This document shows, piece after piece, positions 8,498-16,377 of a DNA stretch of 64,000 bases. Below the pieces are notes generated by a model. It had not been told where the DNA came from and did not search any database. It saw only the letters and a program-made list of their open reading frames with translations. The translations under genes and the position numbers were made by a program. The stretch is taken from the NCBI RefSeq assembly GCF_900105715.1, contig NZ_FNRY01000001.1, forward strand, positions 2,232,001 through 2,296,000, written 5' to 3'. This stretch comes from Paramicrobacterium humi. Lineage in GTDB: Bacteria > Actinomycetota > Actinomycetes > Actinomycetales > Microbacteriaceae. Each line of letters opens with the position of its first letter. Within the stretch, counting starts at the first letter, position 1.

Positions 8498-8707
8498 TCA
8501 GTGCCGTCCATACTTCTTATGCACAGCCTGCTTGCTCACGCCGAGGGCGAGAGCGATGAGCTGCCACGAGGCGTTTGCGTTGCGAGCGCGGCGAACGGCT
8601 GCGGCCTCGACTCTATCGATCTCACCTCGGAGCTTGGCGATAGCCCGAAGCGCGGTGATCGGGTCGTCGGAGTCGGCGCCGCCGACGAGTGTCTTGAGCG
8701 TGTCCAT
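8498..8707 (-). CDS. Small helix-turn-helix DNA-binding protein, likely autoregulator of the ABC exporter
   Basis: A 69-residue protein whose C-terminal half reads ASWQLIALALGVSKQAVHKK, a clear homeodomain-like helix-turn-helix; the N-terminal half is a short helix rich in charged residues, probably for dimerisation. Two 18-bp palindromes sit directly before the start codon. The -35 TTGACG and -10 TAAAGT lie within them with an 18-base spacer, and the -10 ends exactly 6 bases before the ATG, so the mRNA is probably leaderless. It and the following ABC exporter gene probably form one self-repressed operon. No ligand domain is present, so how repression is lifted is unknown. Confidence 0.85.
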   Translation of the reverse strand: MDTLKTLVGGADSDDPITALRAIAKLRGEIDRVEAAAVRRARNANASWQLIALALGVSKQAVHKKYGRH

Positions 8708-8708
8708 G

Positions 8709-8755
8709 CGTCAACTTTAGTTGACGGTCTCGAGATCCGTCAACCAGGGTTGACG
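8709..8755. promoter_or_regulatory. Twin palindromic operators over the HTH-ABC promoter
   Basis: Two copies of CGTCAAC-N4-GTTGACG lie at 8709-8726 and 8738-8755, 29 bases apart. Reading leftward, the distal copy supplies the -35 TTGACG (8743 to 8738) and the proximal copy supplies the -10 TAAAGT (8719 to 8714). Binding of both sites would block the promoter of the HTH gene. Confidence 0.85.
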
Positions 8756-8821
8756 CGACGCTAGCGGTGGTGTTGCCGCCGAACTACGCTGAGCGAGACG
8801 GATGCCGCCGAAGGAGGTCGC

Positions 8822-9181
8822 ATGCACATCGAGAAGCTCGAACCCGGCGAGGTCTTCGTCTTCGGCGCGAACGCGACGGGGGCGCACGGCGCCGGCGCCG
8901 CCCGCACAGCCTACGAGAAGTTCGGTGCCGTGTGGGGCCAGGGCAACGGGCTCCAGGGGCAGTCCTACGGCATCGACACGATGAGCGGGCGCGAGGTCAT
9001 GGCGCGCGAGGTCGACGTGTTCCTCGACTTCGCCCGTCAGCATCCGGAACTGACCTTCCTCGTCACGCCGATCGGCTGTGGCATCGCCGGGTACACGCCC
9101 GCGGAGGTCGCGCCGCTGTTCGGGGACGTGCCGGAGAACGTCGTGCTGCCGGAGCAGTTCACCGAGGTCCTCGGTGACTGA
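8822..9181 (+). CDS. Macrodomain-like protein (A1S_2505 phage-type family)
   Basis: A 119-residue single-domain protein. It begins with a VFVFGANATGAHGAGAA segment, the nucleotide-loop signature of this macrodomain-related family, and has the conserved VTPIGCGIAGYTPAEVAPLF near its C-terminus. The family is scattered in bacteria and phages and probably binds an ADP-ribose-like or nucleotide ligand; the activity here is unknown. The start has AAGGAGG 6 bases upstream. The end overlaps the following methyltransferase gene by 8 bases, so the two are probably co-translated. Confidence 0.75.
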   Translation: MHIEKLEPGEVFVFGANATGAHGAGAARTAYEKFGAVWGQGNGLQGQSYGIDTMSGREVMAREVDVFLDFARQHPELTFLVTPIGCGIAGYTPAEVAPLFGDVPENVVLPEQFTEVLGD

Positions 9182-9809
9182 TTCGAGCGAGGATCGCCGC
9201 ACCGCCTGGGAGGAGCGCTACAACTCAAGCGAGCGCATCTGGTCCGGCGCGGCGAACGCCGCCCTCGTCGACGTCGCCGGGGCGCTCGAACCGGGGCGCG
9301 CTCTCGATCTCGGCTGCGGCGAGGGCGCCGACGCTATCTGGCTCACCGGGCGCGGCTGGCGCGTGACGGGCGTCGACATCTCGCAGACGGCTCTCGACCG
9401 CGCTCGCGTCGACGCGACGACGGCGGGGATCGAACCGAGGCACATCGATTGGGTGTGCGCGGATCTCACGACGTGGCAGCCGGAGGGATCGTTCGACCTC
9501 GCCTCGGCGTGCTTCCTGCACGACACGCACGGCTTCGAGCGCGCCCCCGTCATTGCTCGGGCCGCCGCGAGCATCGTGCCGGGCGGGCACCTGCTGATCG
9601 TCTCGCACGCGGAGATGCCGCCGTGGGCGAACGCGCACCATCACGGGCAGATGCCGACCGCCGAGGAAGAGGCGCGCATGGTCGAGACGGCGGGCGGCGT
9701 GTGGGAGGCAGCGATCGTCGAGGTGCGGCGGCGACAGGCGACAGGACCCGGCGGTCAGCGAGCCGAGCTCGCCGACAATGTCGTGCTCATGCGCCGCGCG
9801 GCTCGGTGA
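9174..9809 (+). CDS. Class I SAM-dependent methyltransferase
   Basis: A 211-residue methyltransferase with motif I ALDLGCGEGADAIWL near residue 40, the acidic loop VTGVDIS, motif IV DLASACFLHDTH and the motif VI region IVPGGHLLIVSHAEMP. The substrate is unknown; the size and HAEMPPW region resemble small-molecule methyltransferases. The start is a GTG at 9174 overlapping the end of the macrodomain gene, with GAGG six bases upstream. Its 3' end overlaps the convergent TPR gene by 23 bases. Confidence 0.82.
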   Translation: MTDSSEDRRTAWEERYNSSERIWSGAANAALVDVAGALEPGRALDLGCGEGADAIWLTGRGWRVTGVDISQTALDRARVDATTAGIEPRHIDWVCADLTTWQPEGSFDLASACFLHDTHGFERAPVIARAAASIVPGGHLLIVSHAEMPPWANAHHHGQMPTAEEEARMVETAGGVWEAAIVEVRRRQATGPGGQRAELADNVVLMRRAAR

Positions 9810-10245
9810 CGGGCGCATCGAGCACCCACAGCGCGGCCCACGCGCGCTCGCCGCGCGGGCCGTCGAACAGCTCGCGGCCGCTCAGGGCGTATGCGTGCCT
9901 GAGGTGGTCGAGGGCGTCGGGCTCGTCGCCACGCTCGAGGGCGAGCACACCGACCATGTACTGCACGAACGCGTCGCTCTGTCCATCGCTCGCGTTCAGG
10001 GCGGCACGAAACGCCTTCTCGGCCCCCGCGGCGTCTCCGGCGGTGTCGAGAGCGTCGCCGATTGCGGCATGAAGCCAGACGGCTGTGTCCCACTGCTGAC
10101 TCGGCATCGGCAGCAGGGCGATGGCCTTCCGCCAGCAGGCGAGGGCGCCTGCGTCATCTCCCTCGTCGTACATCTCGCTTCCCGCCTCGCTGAGCCGGGC
10201 GATCTCGTTCAGCGTCGCTGCGCTGATGGATGTGCGTGACGGCAT
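9787..10245 (-). CDS. Tetratricopeptide-repeat protein
   Basis: A 152-residue soluble helical protein. TPR-like units are visible as SEMYDEGDDAGALACWRKAI, a second unit around GDALDTAGDAAGAEKAFRAAL, and a third around GVLALERGDEPDALDHLRHA. It is probably an adaptor of unknown role. ATG 10245 is used because a G-run lies about six bases upstream. It converges with, and overlaps, the methyltransferase gene. Confidence 0.7.
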   Translation of the reverse strand: MPSRTSISAATLNEIARLSEAGSEMYDEGDDAGALACWRKAIALLPMPSQQWDTAVWLHAAIGDALDTAGDAAGAEKAFRAALNASDGQSDAFVQYMVGVLALERGDEPDALDHLRHAYALSGRELFDGPRGERAWAALWVLDAPVTEPRGA

Positions 10246-10324
10246 TTTTCCCCCCGATGGCTCGGTCGAGTCGAGCGTAAGCGCGCAGTGTGAATCGCGG
10301 GTGAACGCTGGACAAGCTATTTCG

Positions 10325-11012
10325 TCACCACTCCTGCACGCGTGCCAATCGACGGATTCGGTCGTCGAGATCATGGGGAAACCAGGCGAGAAGTGCGTCC
10401 CGGTCGGCGCCCATGCGCGCGCGGCCAACGGCGTTGCCCATGCGGCGCTTCTCTAAGCGTTTCAACGACGGTTCGCCGCGCAGATCTCGCCCGGTCATGA
10501 GGGGAGCAAGCGTGAGCATATCCGCGAGATGCCGAACTTTATGCGGGTCGTCGAGGATCTCTTGATAGGCGGCGGCCTTCGCTACAAGAGCGCCGAGGAT
10601 CGTCGGCGTCCGGATCGCGGCGGACTGCATGTCCAGCGACACTTCGATGGTCTCCGTGCGGTTCAGCAGATGCTGCGCCCGGTGCCGCGATCATCTCGAC
10701 CCCGGCTCTGCTCAGTGCTTGCATGAGCCGCTCCCCGAGAAATCGCGGCTGAAGGACGTCAATCTGCGCCTCCTTCCGCACCCAGCGGTGCATTCGTCCG
10801 TTGAAGTCCGTGTGCGTCGCGCTAAAGCCGACGTGCCGCAAGCCGTCGGCCACCTTCTGTGCGGCGCCAGCATCGGCGCGAAGATCGACTACAAGGTCTG
10901 CATCAGAGCTCGGTCTCGGTGGTCGGGCGCCGCGAAGCATCGAGTGCAGGTAGGTGACTTGGCCTCCGGCTAGGGACCAACCAGTGGGGCATACCGCGGC
11001 GAGGTCCAGAAT
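10325..11012 (-). pseudogene. Decayed nucleotidyltransferase-like gene (AbiEii-type), 5'-truncated and frameshifted
   Basis: Two reading frames together give one nucleotidyltransferase-fold protein. The first (about 11012 to 10680) contains GWSLAGGQVTYLHSM, then SSDADLVVDLRADAG with the acidic nucleotidyltransferase motif, and stays recognisable to VEMIAAPGA. The match then moves to the second frame (about 10680 to 10325), which continues QHLLNRTETIEVSLDMQS and TILGALVAKAAAYQEI. The frame change at about 10680 and the lack of any usable start codon upstream of the first segment show a broken gene. It lies downstream of an HTH gene, the arrangement of AbiE-like toxin-antitoxin pairs. An assembly error at the frameshift is possible, but the missing start would remain. 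Confidence 0.7.
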
Positions 11013-11018
11013 GCCACC

Positions 11019-11040
11019 CCACGAGGCTTAGGCCTCGTGG
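11019..11040. terminator. Hairpin downstream of the HTH gene
   Basis: CCACGAGGC and GCCTCGTGG form a 9-bp perfect stem around a TTAG loop, 26 bases after the stop of the HTH gene at 11066. It coincides with the point where the downstream nucleotidyltransferase gene loses its 5' end. There is no U-tract, so termination is tentative. Confidence 0.5.
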
Positions 11041-11065
11041 TCCAGTCCAGCCAGATCGAGGTGCT

Positions 11066-11713
11066 TCACCGAGAGCTCTTCACCAGTCGAGACAGAATGC
11101 GGTTCGCTTCACGAGTCTCCCGGGTTCGGCCCCAGTCCGCGAGATCTGCGGCTACAGCGGCGGCCCCCAAGCGGTCGGGTGCGCCGGTGCGCAGCCGAAC
11201 GTTGCCGGACCGATCCTCGTCGAGAAGATACTCGCGGATCACGGCTGCCAGATCGTCCGCGGAGATGTACGCTTCCAGCTCGTCGCCCGCTGTCATGCCA
11301 GACCCCGGGGAGCCGACACGAGACACTCGTATGCGCGCGTCGCGACGGAGATCAACCACGTCGTCGGAAGAAGCCCGGTAGCGATGGATCGGGCTGCGAG
11401 CACTCACCTTTTCAGCGAGAAGCTGTGCGGGGTTCTCACTCGAGAAGATCTCTTGCACATGCTCTCGTACGCGAGCGCGTTCGGAACTGCGGAGGTCCGG
11501 GGTTTCGTGACCGTCCACAGCGGACAGCACGGCCCAGGCCATTCGCGGCGACAACGGCCTTGTCGCTCGAGGGTGCCAGAGCATAGAGCTTTCCTCAAGA
11601 AGGATGGTGCCATCCGAGAGGACTTGGACCGGCAACGTGCCATTGCGCACCAGTTCGTAGACACGGCGGGGGCTGATGCCCTTCAACCGCGCAAACTCGC
11701 TGACCCTGCGCAT
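11066..11713 (-). CDS. Helix-turn-helix protein, putative antitoxin/regulator partner of the decayed nucleotidyltransferase
   Basis: A 215-residue protein. The first 50 residues form an excisionase/MerR-like helix-turn-helix (RVSEFARLKGISPRRVYELV, then GTLPVQVL and a DGTILLEES wing). The remaining 165 residues have no recognised domain, though DELEAYISADDLAAVIREYL looks helical. ATG 11713 is preferred because TACAGT, a plausible -10, ends 6 bases upstream, as in other leaderless genes here; an alternative ATG at 11734 has no ribosome site. Position next to the broken nucleotidyltransferase suggests an AbiEi-like antitoxin role that has lost its toxin. This is inference. Confidence 0.6.
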   Translation of the reverse strand: MRRVSEFARLKGISPRRVYELVRNGTLPVQVLSDGTILLEESSMLWHPRATRPLSPRMAWAVLSAVDGHETPDLRSSERARVREHVQEIFSSENPAQLLAEKVSARSPIHRYRASSDDVVDLRRDARIRVSRVGSPGSGMTAGDELEAYISADDLAAVIREYLLDEDRSGNVRLRTGAPDRLGAAAVAADLADWGRTRETREANRILSRLVKSSR

Positions 11714-11840
11714 AACACTACTGTACGCGATCATGAAGGGAAGTGTTCGCTTCTGGAGCGCGAATTTGTCCTCTCGGAAGGATTCCGCAAAGCTCGAGAG
11801 GCTACCGTCCCAACTTTCCGGCGGGTGATCGGTGCGAGGG

Positions 11841-11913
11841 TGCGCCCGGTGGGGCTCGAACCCACGACCCGCGGATTAAAAGTCCGATGCTCTACCAACT
11901 GAGCTACAGGCGC
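11841..11913 (-). tRNA. tRNA-Lys (anticodon TTT)
   Basis: A 73-base cloverleaf: acceptor GCGCCTG pairs with CGGGCGC followed by discriminator A, the D arm reads GCTCAGTTGGTAGAGC, the anticodon loop CTTTTAA places TTT, and the T arm contains GGTTCGAGCCC. The 3' CCA is not encoded. Confidence 0.95.
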
Positions 11914-12029
11914 TGACCCTCTTAATCTACAGGTCGCGACTGGGCGTTCGCGACACCGGCCGGCGGACGTGGCGGAGTAGCGTTGACGGTGGCTTCTGCA
12001 GCATCCGATGTCGACTCGAAAGGAGAGCG

Positions 12030-12659
12030 ATGAGCCGGGACTATCACAAGCCGACCAAGTTCCCCTCGGGCATGTTCGAGGCGTTCGAGGGCGGCATGGA
12101 CCCTGCCGAGTCGAGCCGTATCGCGCACGAGACGGCTCGAGCTCTGCTGTCACGGGTGCGGGCGGACCCGGACCCCGGCATCATCGACCGGCTCATCCGC
12201 TTCACCGACGAGCACGGCATCGACACGATCGCCGAGCTGTGGTCGCATGCGACGAGCCGGAGTCTGCCGGGGAGCCTGTGGCGCATCTACCTGCTGCGGC
12301 TGCTCATCCGCCAGGACCCGCACATGTGCGGCGTCATCTTCCAGCGCGGCACCGAGGAGCTGTCCACGATCGACCCGGTCGTCGCCGGGGCGGCCGCTCC
12401 GACCGGGCCAGGGGAGATCATCGAGCTCGCCGACCGCATCCTCCGCGGGGTGTTCGAGGGGGACTTCACGATCGCGCTCGAGCGTGCGGCGGCATACTGT
12501 CGGGTGTCGGCCGCGGGTGCCACGAGCATCGCCGACGACCTCGAGTCGACAGAGCCGCAGCGTGCGACGGAGCTTACGCGACGCGCCGTGCGCTACGCCC
12601 AGTTCGCCCGGGACCTGACATCGGCGGCGCGGCTGTGGCGCCTCGACTCGCTCGACTGA
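12030..12659 (+). CDS. Conserved actinobacterial protein of unknown function
   Basis: A 209-residue soluble protein with no membrane segment or catalytic motif I recognise. The N-terminus KFPSGMFEAFEGGMDPAESS followed by a long predicted helical body (HETARALLSRVRADPDPG, LWRIYLLRLLIRQDP) is typical of a family widely kept in Micrococcales. AAAGGAGA lies a few bases before the ATG. The helical C-terminal half (ATELTRRAVRYAQFARDLTS) suggests a repeat or bundle fold. No function can be assigned from sequence or neighbours. Confidence 0.75.
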   Translation: MSRDYHKPTKFPSGMFEAFEGGMDPAESSRIAHETARALLSRVRADPDPGIIDRLIRFTDEHGIDTIAELWSHATSRSLPGSLWRIYLLRLLIRQDPHMCGVIFQRGTEELSTIDPVVAGAAAPTGPGEIIELADRILRGVFEGDFTIALERAAAYCRVSAAGATSIADDLESTEPQRATELTRRAVRYAQFARDLTSAARLWRLDSLD

Positions 12660-12689
12660 GTCCTGCCATCTTCGGCGCAGAATCCGCTG

Positions 12690-12840
12690 GGAATACCCGC
12701 GAGAGCCATGCGTTACACTCTTTCGTGGCCGGGCCGCTAACCCCGGGCTCCAACATTCGCCGCTTCGAGCGGCCTTCCGCCGAGAGGCGTTCAGCGGCCC
12801 GGTCCCTTTGATTTCGGCGACGTTCAAACGGAACGCCGCG
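12690..12840 (+). ncRNA. Unrecognised structured RNA element (free-standing RNA or 5' leader of the RskA-like gene)
   Basis: A 12-bp stem closes between 12727-12738 and 12793-12804 (GGCCGGGCCGCT with its complement, one wobble). Inside are a hairpin GCCGCT-TCG-AGCGGC (12759-12773) and a hairpin CGCC-GAGA-GGCG (12778-12789) with a GNRA tetraloop; a third bulged hairpin follows at 12815-12837. Upstream, TACACT (12714-12719) would start transcription near 12726, at the edge of the stem. GGAATA (12690-12695) with CGTTA (12711-12715) also resembles an ECF-sigma promoter. I do not recognise a known riboswitch class. Confidence 0.5.
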
Positions 12841-12883
12841 GGCGCTTCGGCACCACTTTCCCCCACCGTGAGAAGCTTTATAC

Positions 12884-13480
12884 GTGAGCAACGAGAACCA
12901 GATGTCGGCCACCGCCGCAGCGCCCACCACGAAGTCCGGCCGCGCGGCGCCCGCTCGCTCCGATGACGCGGACTGGAAGCAGCACAAGGCGGAGCGCAAG
13001 GCCGCCAAGCGCGGCGGCAAGAAGTGGTACGCGCAACCGCTCGCCGCAACGCTCGCAGCCGCCGCGGTCGCCGTGTCGATCGTGCTCGCGAGCTGGTTCA
13101 CGGGCCTCATCGAGAACGGCAACCAGCTTCCGCAAGCGCTCAAGCTCGCGCAAGTGAACGCGCAGAGCGACGTCCTGCGCTCCCAGGTCGTGCTCGCCGA
13201 CGGCGAGGACACGGCAACGCTCGTGTGGTCACGGAAGATCGATTCAGCCGTGCTTCTGGTCGAGGGGCTTCCCGCCATCGGCAGCGGCGACTACCGGGTC
13301 TGGTACGCCGTCGGCGACGAGATGGTGGCGGCCGGTACGCTGCACGTCGACCACTCCGGGTCCGAGACCTGGGCAGTGCTCGAGGGCGACATCAGTGCGG
13401 CCGGAGCCGTTATCGTCACGGCTGACGACGCGGACGCCGCCGCACCGAGCGCGGTCCCGCTCGTCGAGATCTCCCTCTGA
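12884..13480 (+). CDS. RskA-like anti-sigma factor C-terminal domain protein, lacking the zinc anti-sigma domain
   Basis: A 198-residue single-pass membrane protein. A charged N-terminal tail (residues 1-48) leads to a membrane helix at about 49-70 (QPLAATLAAAAVAVSIVLAS), then an extracytoplasmic domain resembling the C-terminal part of anti-sigma-K factors, with LLVEGLPAIGSGDYRVWYAV and SGSETWAVLEGDI. The cysteine-containing sigma-binding domain of true RskA proteins is absent and no sigma factor lies next to it, so it may be only a sensor-domain relative. The start is GTG 12884. The upstream 220 bases are structured. It converges with pstB 4 bases away. Confidence 0.7.
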   Translation: MSNENQMSATAAAPTTKSGRAAPARSDDADWKQHKAERKAAKRGGKKWYAQPLAATLAAAAVAVSIVLASWFTGLIENGNQLPQALKLAQVNAQSDVLRSQVVLADGEDTATLVWSRKIDSAVLLVEGLPAIGSGDYRVWYAVGDEMVAAGTLHVDHSGSETWAVLEGDISAAGAVIVTADDADAAAPSAVPLVEISL

Positions 13481-13484
13481 GCCT

Positions 13485-14264
13485 TTAGCCGAAACGTCCC
13501 GAGACGTAGTCCTCGGTCGCCTGAACACTCGGCGTCGTGAAGATCGTGTGTGTGTCGTCGTACTCGATGAGCTTCCCGGGCTTTCCGGTGCCGGCGATGT
13601 TGAAGAACGCCGTGCGGTCGGAGACGCGTGAGGCCTGCTGCATGTTGTGCGTCACGATGACGATCGTGTAGTCCTGCTTCATCTCCTCGATGAGGTCCTC
13701 GATCGCGAGAGTCGAGATCGGGTCGAGCGCCGAGCACGGCTCGTCCATGAGCAGGACATCCGGCTCGACGGCGATCGCTCGAGCGATGCACAGGCGCTGC
13801 TGCTGACCGCCCGAGAGCCCGGAACCCGGCTTGTCGAGGCGATCCTTGACCTCGTTCCACAGGTTCGCTCCGCGCAGCGCCTTCTCGGTGAGATCATCCT
13901 GGTCGGAGCGCGACATGCGCTTGTTGTTGAGTTTGACGCCCGCGAGCACGTTCTCCTTTATCGACATCGTCGGGAACGGGTTCGGGCGTTGGAACACCAT
14001 GCCGATCTGCCGGCGCACGGCGACCGGGTCCACACCCGGGTCGTACAGATTGTTGCCGTCGATGAGCACCTCGCCGTCGACGTATGCGCCGGGGATGACC
14101 TCGTGCATGCGGTTGAGCGTGCGCAGGAACGTCGACTTGCCGCAGCCGGACGGGCCGATGAACGCCGTAACGGTGCGCGGCTCGATCGTGAGGGAGACAT
14201 CCTCCACGGCTTTGAAAGCGCCGTAGTACACGTCGAGGTCGTTGATTTCTATTCTCTTGGACAC
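13485..14264 (-). CDS. pstB: Phosphate ABC transporter ATP-binding protein
   Basis: A 259-residue ATPase energising high-affinity phosphate import. Landmarks are Walker [10 protein letters not shown] near residue 35, the Q-loop in [16 protein letters not shown], the signature [13 protein letters not shown], Walker [14 protein letters not shown] and the switch His in [12 protein letters not shown], all matching PstB. The start is GTG 14264, with AAGGAA upstream. It is the last gene of the leftward pstS-pstC-pstA-pstB operon. Confidence 0.97.
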   Translation of the reverse strand: MSKRIEINDLDVYYGAFKAVEDVSLTIEPRTVTAFIGPSGCGKSTFLRTLNRMHEVIPGAYVDGEVLIDGNNLYDPGVDPVAVRRQIGMVFQRPNPFPTMSIKENVLAGVKLNNKRMSRSDQDDLTEKALRGANLWNEVKDRLDKPGSGLSGGQQQRLCIARAIAVEPDVLLMDEPCSALDPISTLAIEDLIEEMKQDYTIVIVTHNMQQASRVSDRTAFFNIAGTGKPGKLIEYDDTHTIFTTPSVQATEDYVSGRFG

Positions 14265-14278
14265 GTGGTTCCTTTGCG

Positions 14279-15352
14279 TCAGCGGCCCGTCTTGGGGGCG
14301 AAGTATCGGGCGATGAGTCTCGCGATGATGTTGAGCAGCATCACGATGAGGATGAGGGTGAGCGCGCCGGCCCACGCGCGGTCGAGGTAGGACTGCGAGT
14401 CGGTTCCCTGGCTCACATATGAGTTGTACACCGCGACGGGCAGGCTCTGCATGCGGCCTTCGAACAGGTTGTAGTTCATGTTGTTCGTGAAGCCCGCTGC
14501 GACGAGCAGGGGAGCGGTCTCGCCGATCACGCGCGCGATGGCGAGCATGACGCCCGTGGTGATTCCCGCGATCGAGGTCGGCAGCACGACCTTGAGGATC
14601 ACGAGCCAGCGCGGGACGCCGAGAGCGAGCGCCGCTTCCCGCAGCTCGTTCGGCACGACGCGGAGCATGTCCTCGCTCGAGCGCACGACGACGGGGATCA
14701 TGATCACCGCGAGCGAGACAGCCCCGGCGAAGCCGATCTTCGTGCCGGGCCCGAACAGGAGCGCGAAGGCGGCGTACGCGAACAGGCCGGCGACGATCGA
14801 CGGGATGCCGGTCATGACGTCGACGAGGAACGTGATGGCCCTCGCGAGCGGTCCGCGACCGTACTCGACGAGGTAGATCGAGGTGAGCAGTCCGACGGGG
14901 ACCGAGATCACGGCGGCCGTGAGCGTCATGAGCACCGTACCCGTGATCGCGTGGATAAAGCCGCCGCCCTCGCCCACGATGTTGCGCATCGACCACGTGA
15001 AGAACGTCAGGTCGAAGCGCTGCGACCCGCTCACGATGACCGTGATGACGAGGGAGATTAGCGGCGCGAGGGCGATGAGGAACGCCGCCGAGACGAGTGT
15101 CGTGATCAGGCGGTCCTTCGCGCGCCGTGAGCCCTCGATGAGCCAGGAGGACACGAACAGCAGCACGGCGAAGAGGATGGCGCCGACAACGATGGCGCCC
15201 GTGATGTTCAGCGACTCGGTCGTGCCCGCGACCTCCAGCAGGACGAAGGCGAGGAGCGAGACGGCCATCGAGCCGACGAGGATGAGCCACGGAGCCGGCT
15301 TCGCGAGTCGGCCCGTCGCGTACGTGTTGGGCAGTGCAGTGGTGGCGGCCAT
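14279..15352 (-). CDS. pstA: Phosphate ABC transporter permease PstA
   Basis: A 357-residue inner-membrane permease. A longer than usual N-terminal part with three hydrophobic segments (residues 20-105) precedes the usual permease core, whose coupling-helix motif is [17 protein letters not shown] near residue 240. The start ATG overlaps the TGA of pstC by one base (TGATG), indicating coupled translation. With PstC it forms the phosphate channel driven by PstB. Confidence 0.95.
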   Translation of the reverse strand: MAATTALPNTYATGRLAKPAPWLILVGSMAVSLLAFVLLEVAGTTESLNITGAIVVGAILFAVLLFVSSWLIEGSRRAKDRLITTLVSAAFLIALAPLISLVITVIVSGSQRFDLTFFTWSMRNIVGEGGGFIHAITGTVLMTLTAAVISVPVGLLTSIYLVEYGRGPLARAITFLVDVMTGIPSIVAGLFAYAAFALLFGPGTKIGFAGAVSLAVIMIPVVVRSSEDMLRVVPNELREAALALGVPRWLVILKVVLPTSIAGITTGVMLAIARVIGETAPLLVAAGFTNNMNYNLFEGRMQSLPVAVYNSYVSQGTDSQSYLDRAWAGALTLILIVMLLNIIARLIARYFAPKTGR

Positions 15353-16305
15353 CAGTTGGCTCCCGAGAAGTCTTTGCGGCGGGCGATGATCCAGCGCGCG
15401 ATCATGTTGATCACGAGCGTGATGGCGAACAGCAGGAGGCCCGTCGCGATGAGGGCGTTGACGTTCATGCCGAACGCCTCGGGGAAGCTGAGGGCGATGT
15501 TCGCGGCGATCGTTCCCGGGTTCGCCGAGGTGAGGACCTTGAGCGAGATGCCGCCAGACGCTGAGAGCACCATGGCGACTGCCATCGTCTCGCCGAGGGC
15601 ACGGCCGAGCCCGAGCATCGACGCGGAGATGATGCCGGAACGGCCGAACGGCAGCACCGACATGCGGATCATCTCCCAGCGAGTCGCGCCAAGCGCGAGC
15701 GCTGCCTCCTCGTGCAGAACGGGGGTCTGCAGGAAGATCTCGCGACAGAGCGCGGTGATCACGGGCAGCACCATGACGGCGAGCACGATCGCGGCGGTGA
15801 GGAGCGTGCGACCGGTGCCGGAGACGGGCGGTGCGAACAGCGGAAACCAGCCCATGTGCTCGGTCAGCCAGGCGTAGACGGGCTGGACGGCAGGGGCGAG
15901 CACGTTCGCGCCCCACAGTCCGAAGACAACGGACGGCACCGCCGCGAGCAGGTCGATGATGTAGCCGAGCGTCTGCGCCAGCTTGCGAGGCGCGTAGTGG
16001 GAGATGAAGAGGGCGATCCCGACGGAGACGGGCACGGCCATGAGCAGGGCGAGGAACGCAGCCCACACGGTTCCGAACGCGAGCGGAGCCACATACGACC
16101 AGAACGACTCTCCCCGCAGGATCGGCACAGAGTCCGGATCCGCGACGATTGCCGGAGCTCCCTGCACAAGCAAGAACGCCGCGACGGCGGCGAGTGTTGC
16201 CAGGATCAGGGTTCCGGCGGTGAGAGTGGAGGCGGAGAAGACGCGGTCGCCGAGTCGCTGCTTCACACGGGGGCGGGCGGGGGCTGCCGCTGTGGGCGAT
16301 GTCAT
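15352..16305 (-). CDS. pstC: Phosphate ABC transporter permease PstC
   Basis: A 317-residue inner-membrane permease with a leading membrane helix near residue 30-50 and the PstC-like [18 protein letters not shown] and [17 protein letters not shown] coupling motifs. ATG 16305 is taken because the segment beyond it is arginine-rich and unlike the family. It is separated from pstS by a strong hairpin and overlaps pstA by one base. Confidence 0.95.
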   Translation of the reverse strand: MTSPTAAAPARPRVKQRLGDRVFSASTLTAGTLILATLAAVAAFLLVQGAPAIVADPDSVPILRGESFWSYVAPLAFGTVWAAFLALLMAVPVSVGIALFISHYAPRKLAQTLGYIIDLLAAVPSVVFGLWGANVLAPAVQPVYAWLTEHMGWFPLFAPPVSGTGRTLLTAAIVLAVMVLPVITALCREIFLQTPVLHEEAALALGATRWEMIRMSVLPFGRSGIISASMLGLGRALGETMAVAMVLSASGGISLKVLTSANPGTIAANIALSFPEAFGMNVNALIATGLLLFAITLVINMIARWIIARRKDFSGAN

Positions 16306-16336
16306 GCGGTTGCGTTGTCCTCGGGTCTCGGAGCGC

Positions 16337-16369
16337 GGTGCCCGGCGCCTGCGGGAGGCGCCGGGCACC
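16337..16369 (-). terminator. Intercistronic hairpin between pstS and pstC
   Basis: A 14-bp perfect stem (16337-16350 with 16356-16369) around a 5-base loop, starting 8 bases after the pstS stop codon. There is no U-tract. It probably acts as a partial terminator or 3' stabiliser that lets the binding protein be made in excess over the permease, a common arrangement in ABC import operons. Confidence 0.7.
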
Positions 16370-16377
16370 AGTCGGTG

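Noticed and set aside
6502..8559. Long plus-strand open frame (685 codons) across the ABC exporter
   Set aside because: It is the antisense shadow of a high-GC gene, has no family likeness and very high Arg/Asp/His content.
12721..12812. Small SRP RNA or 6C RNA
   Set aside because: The conserved SRP GGAAGGAAGCAGC loop and the C-rich loops of 6C are not present.
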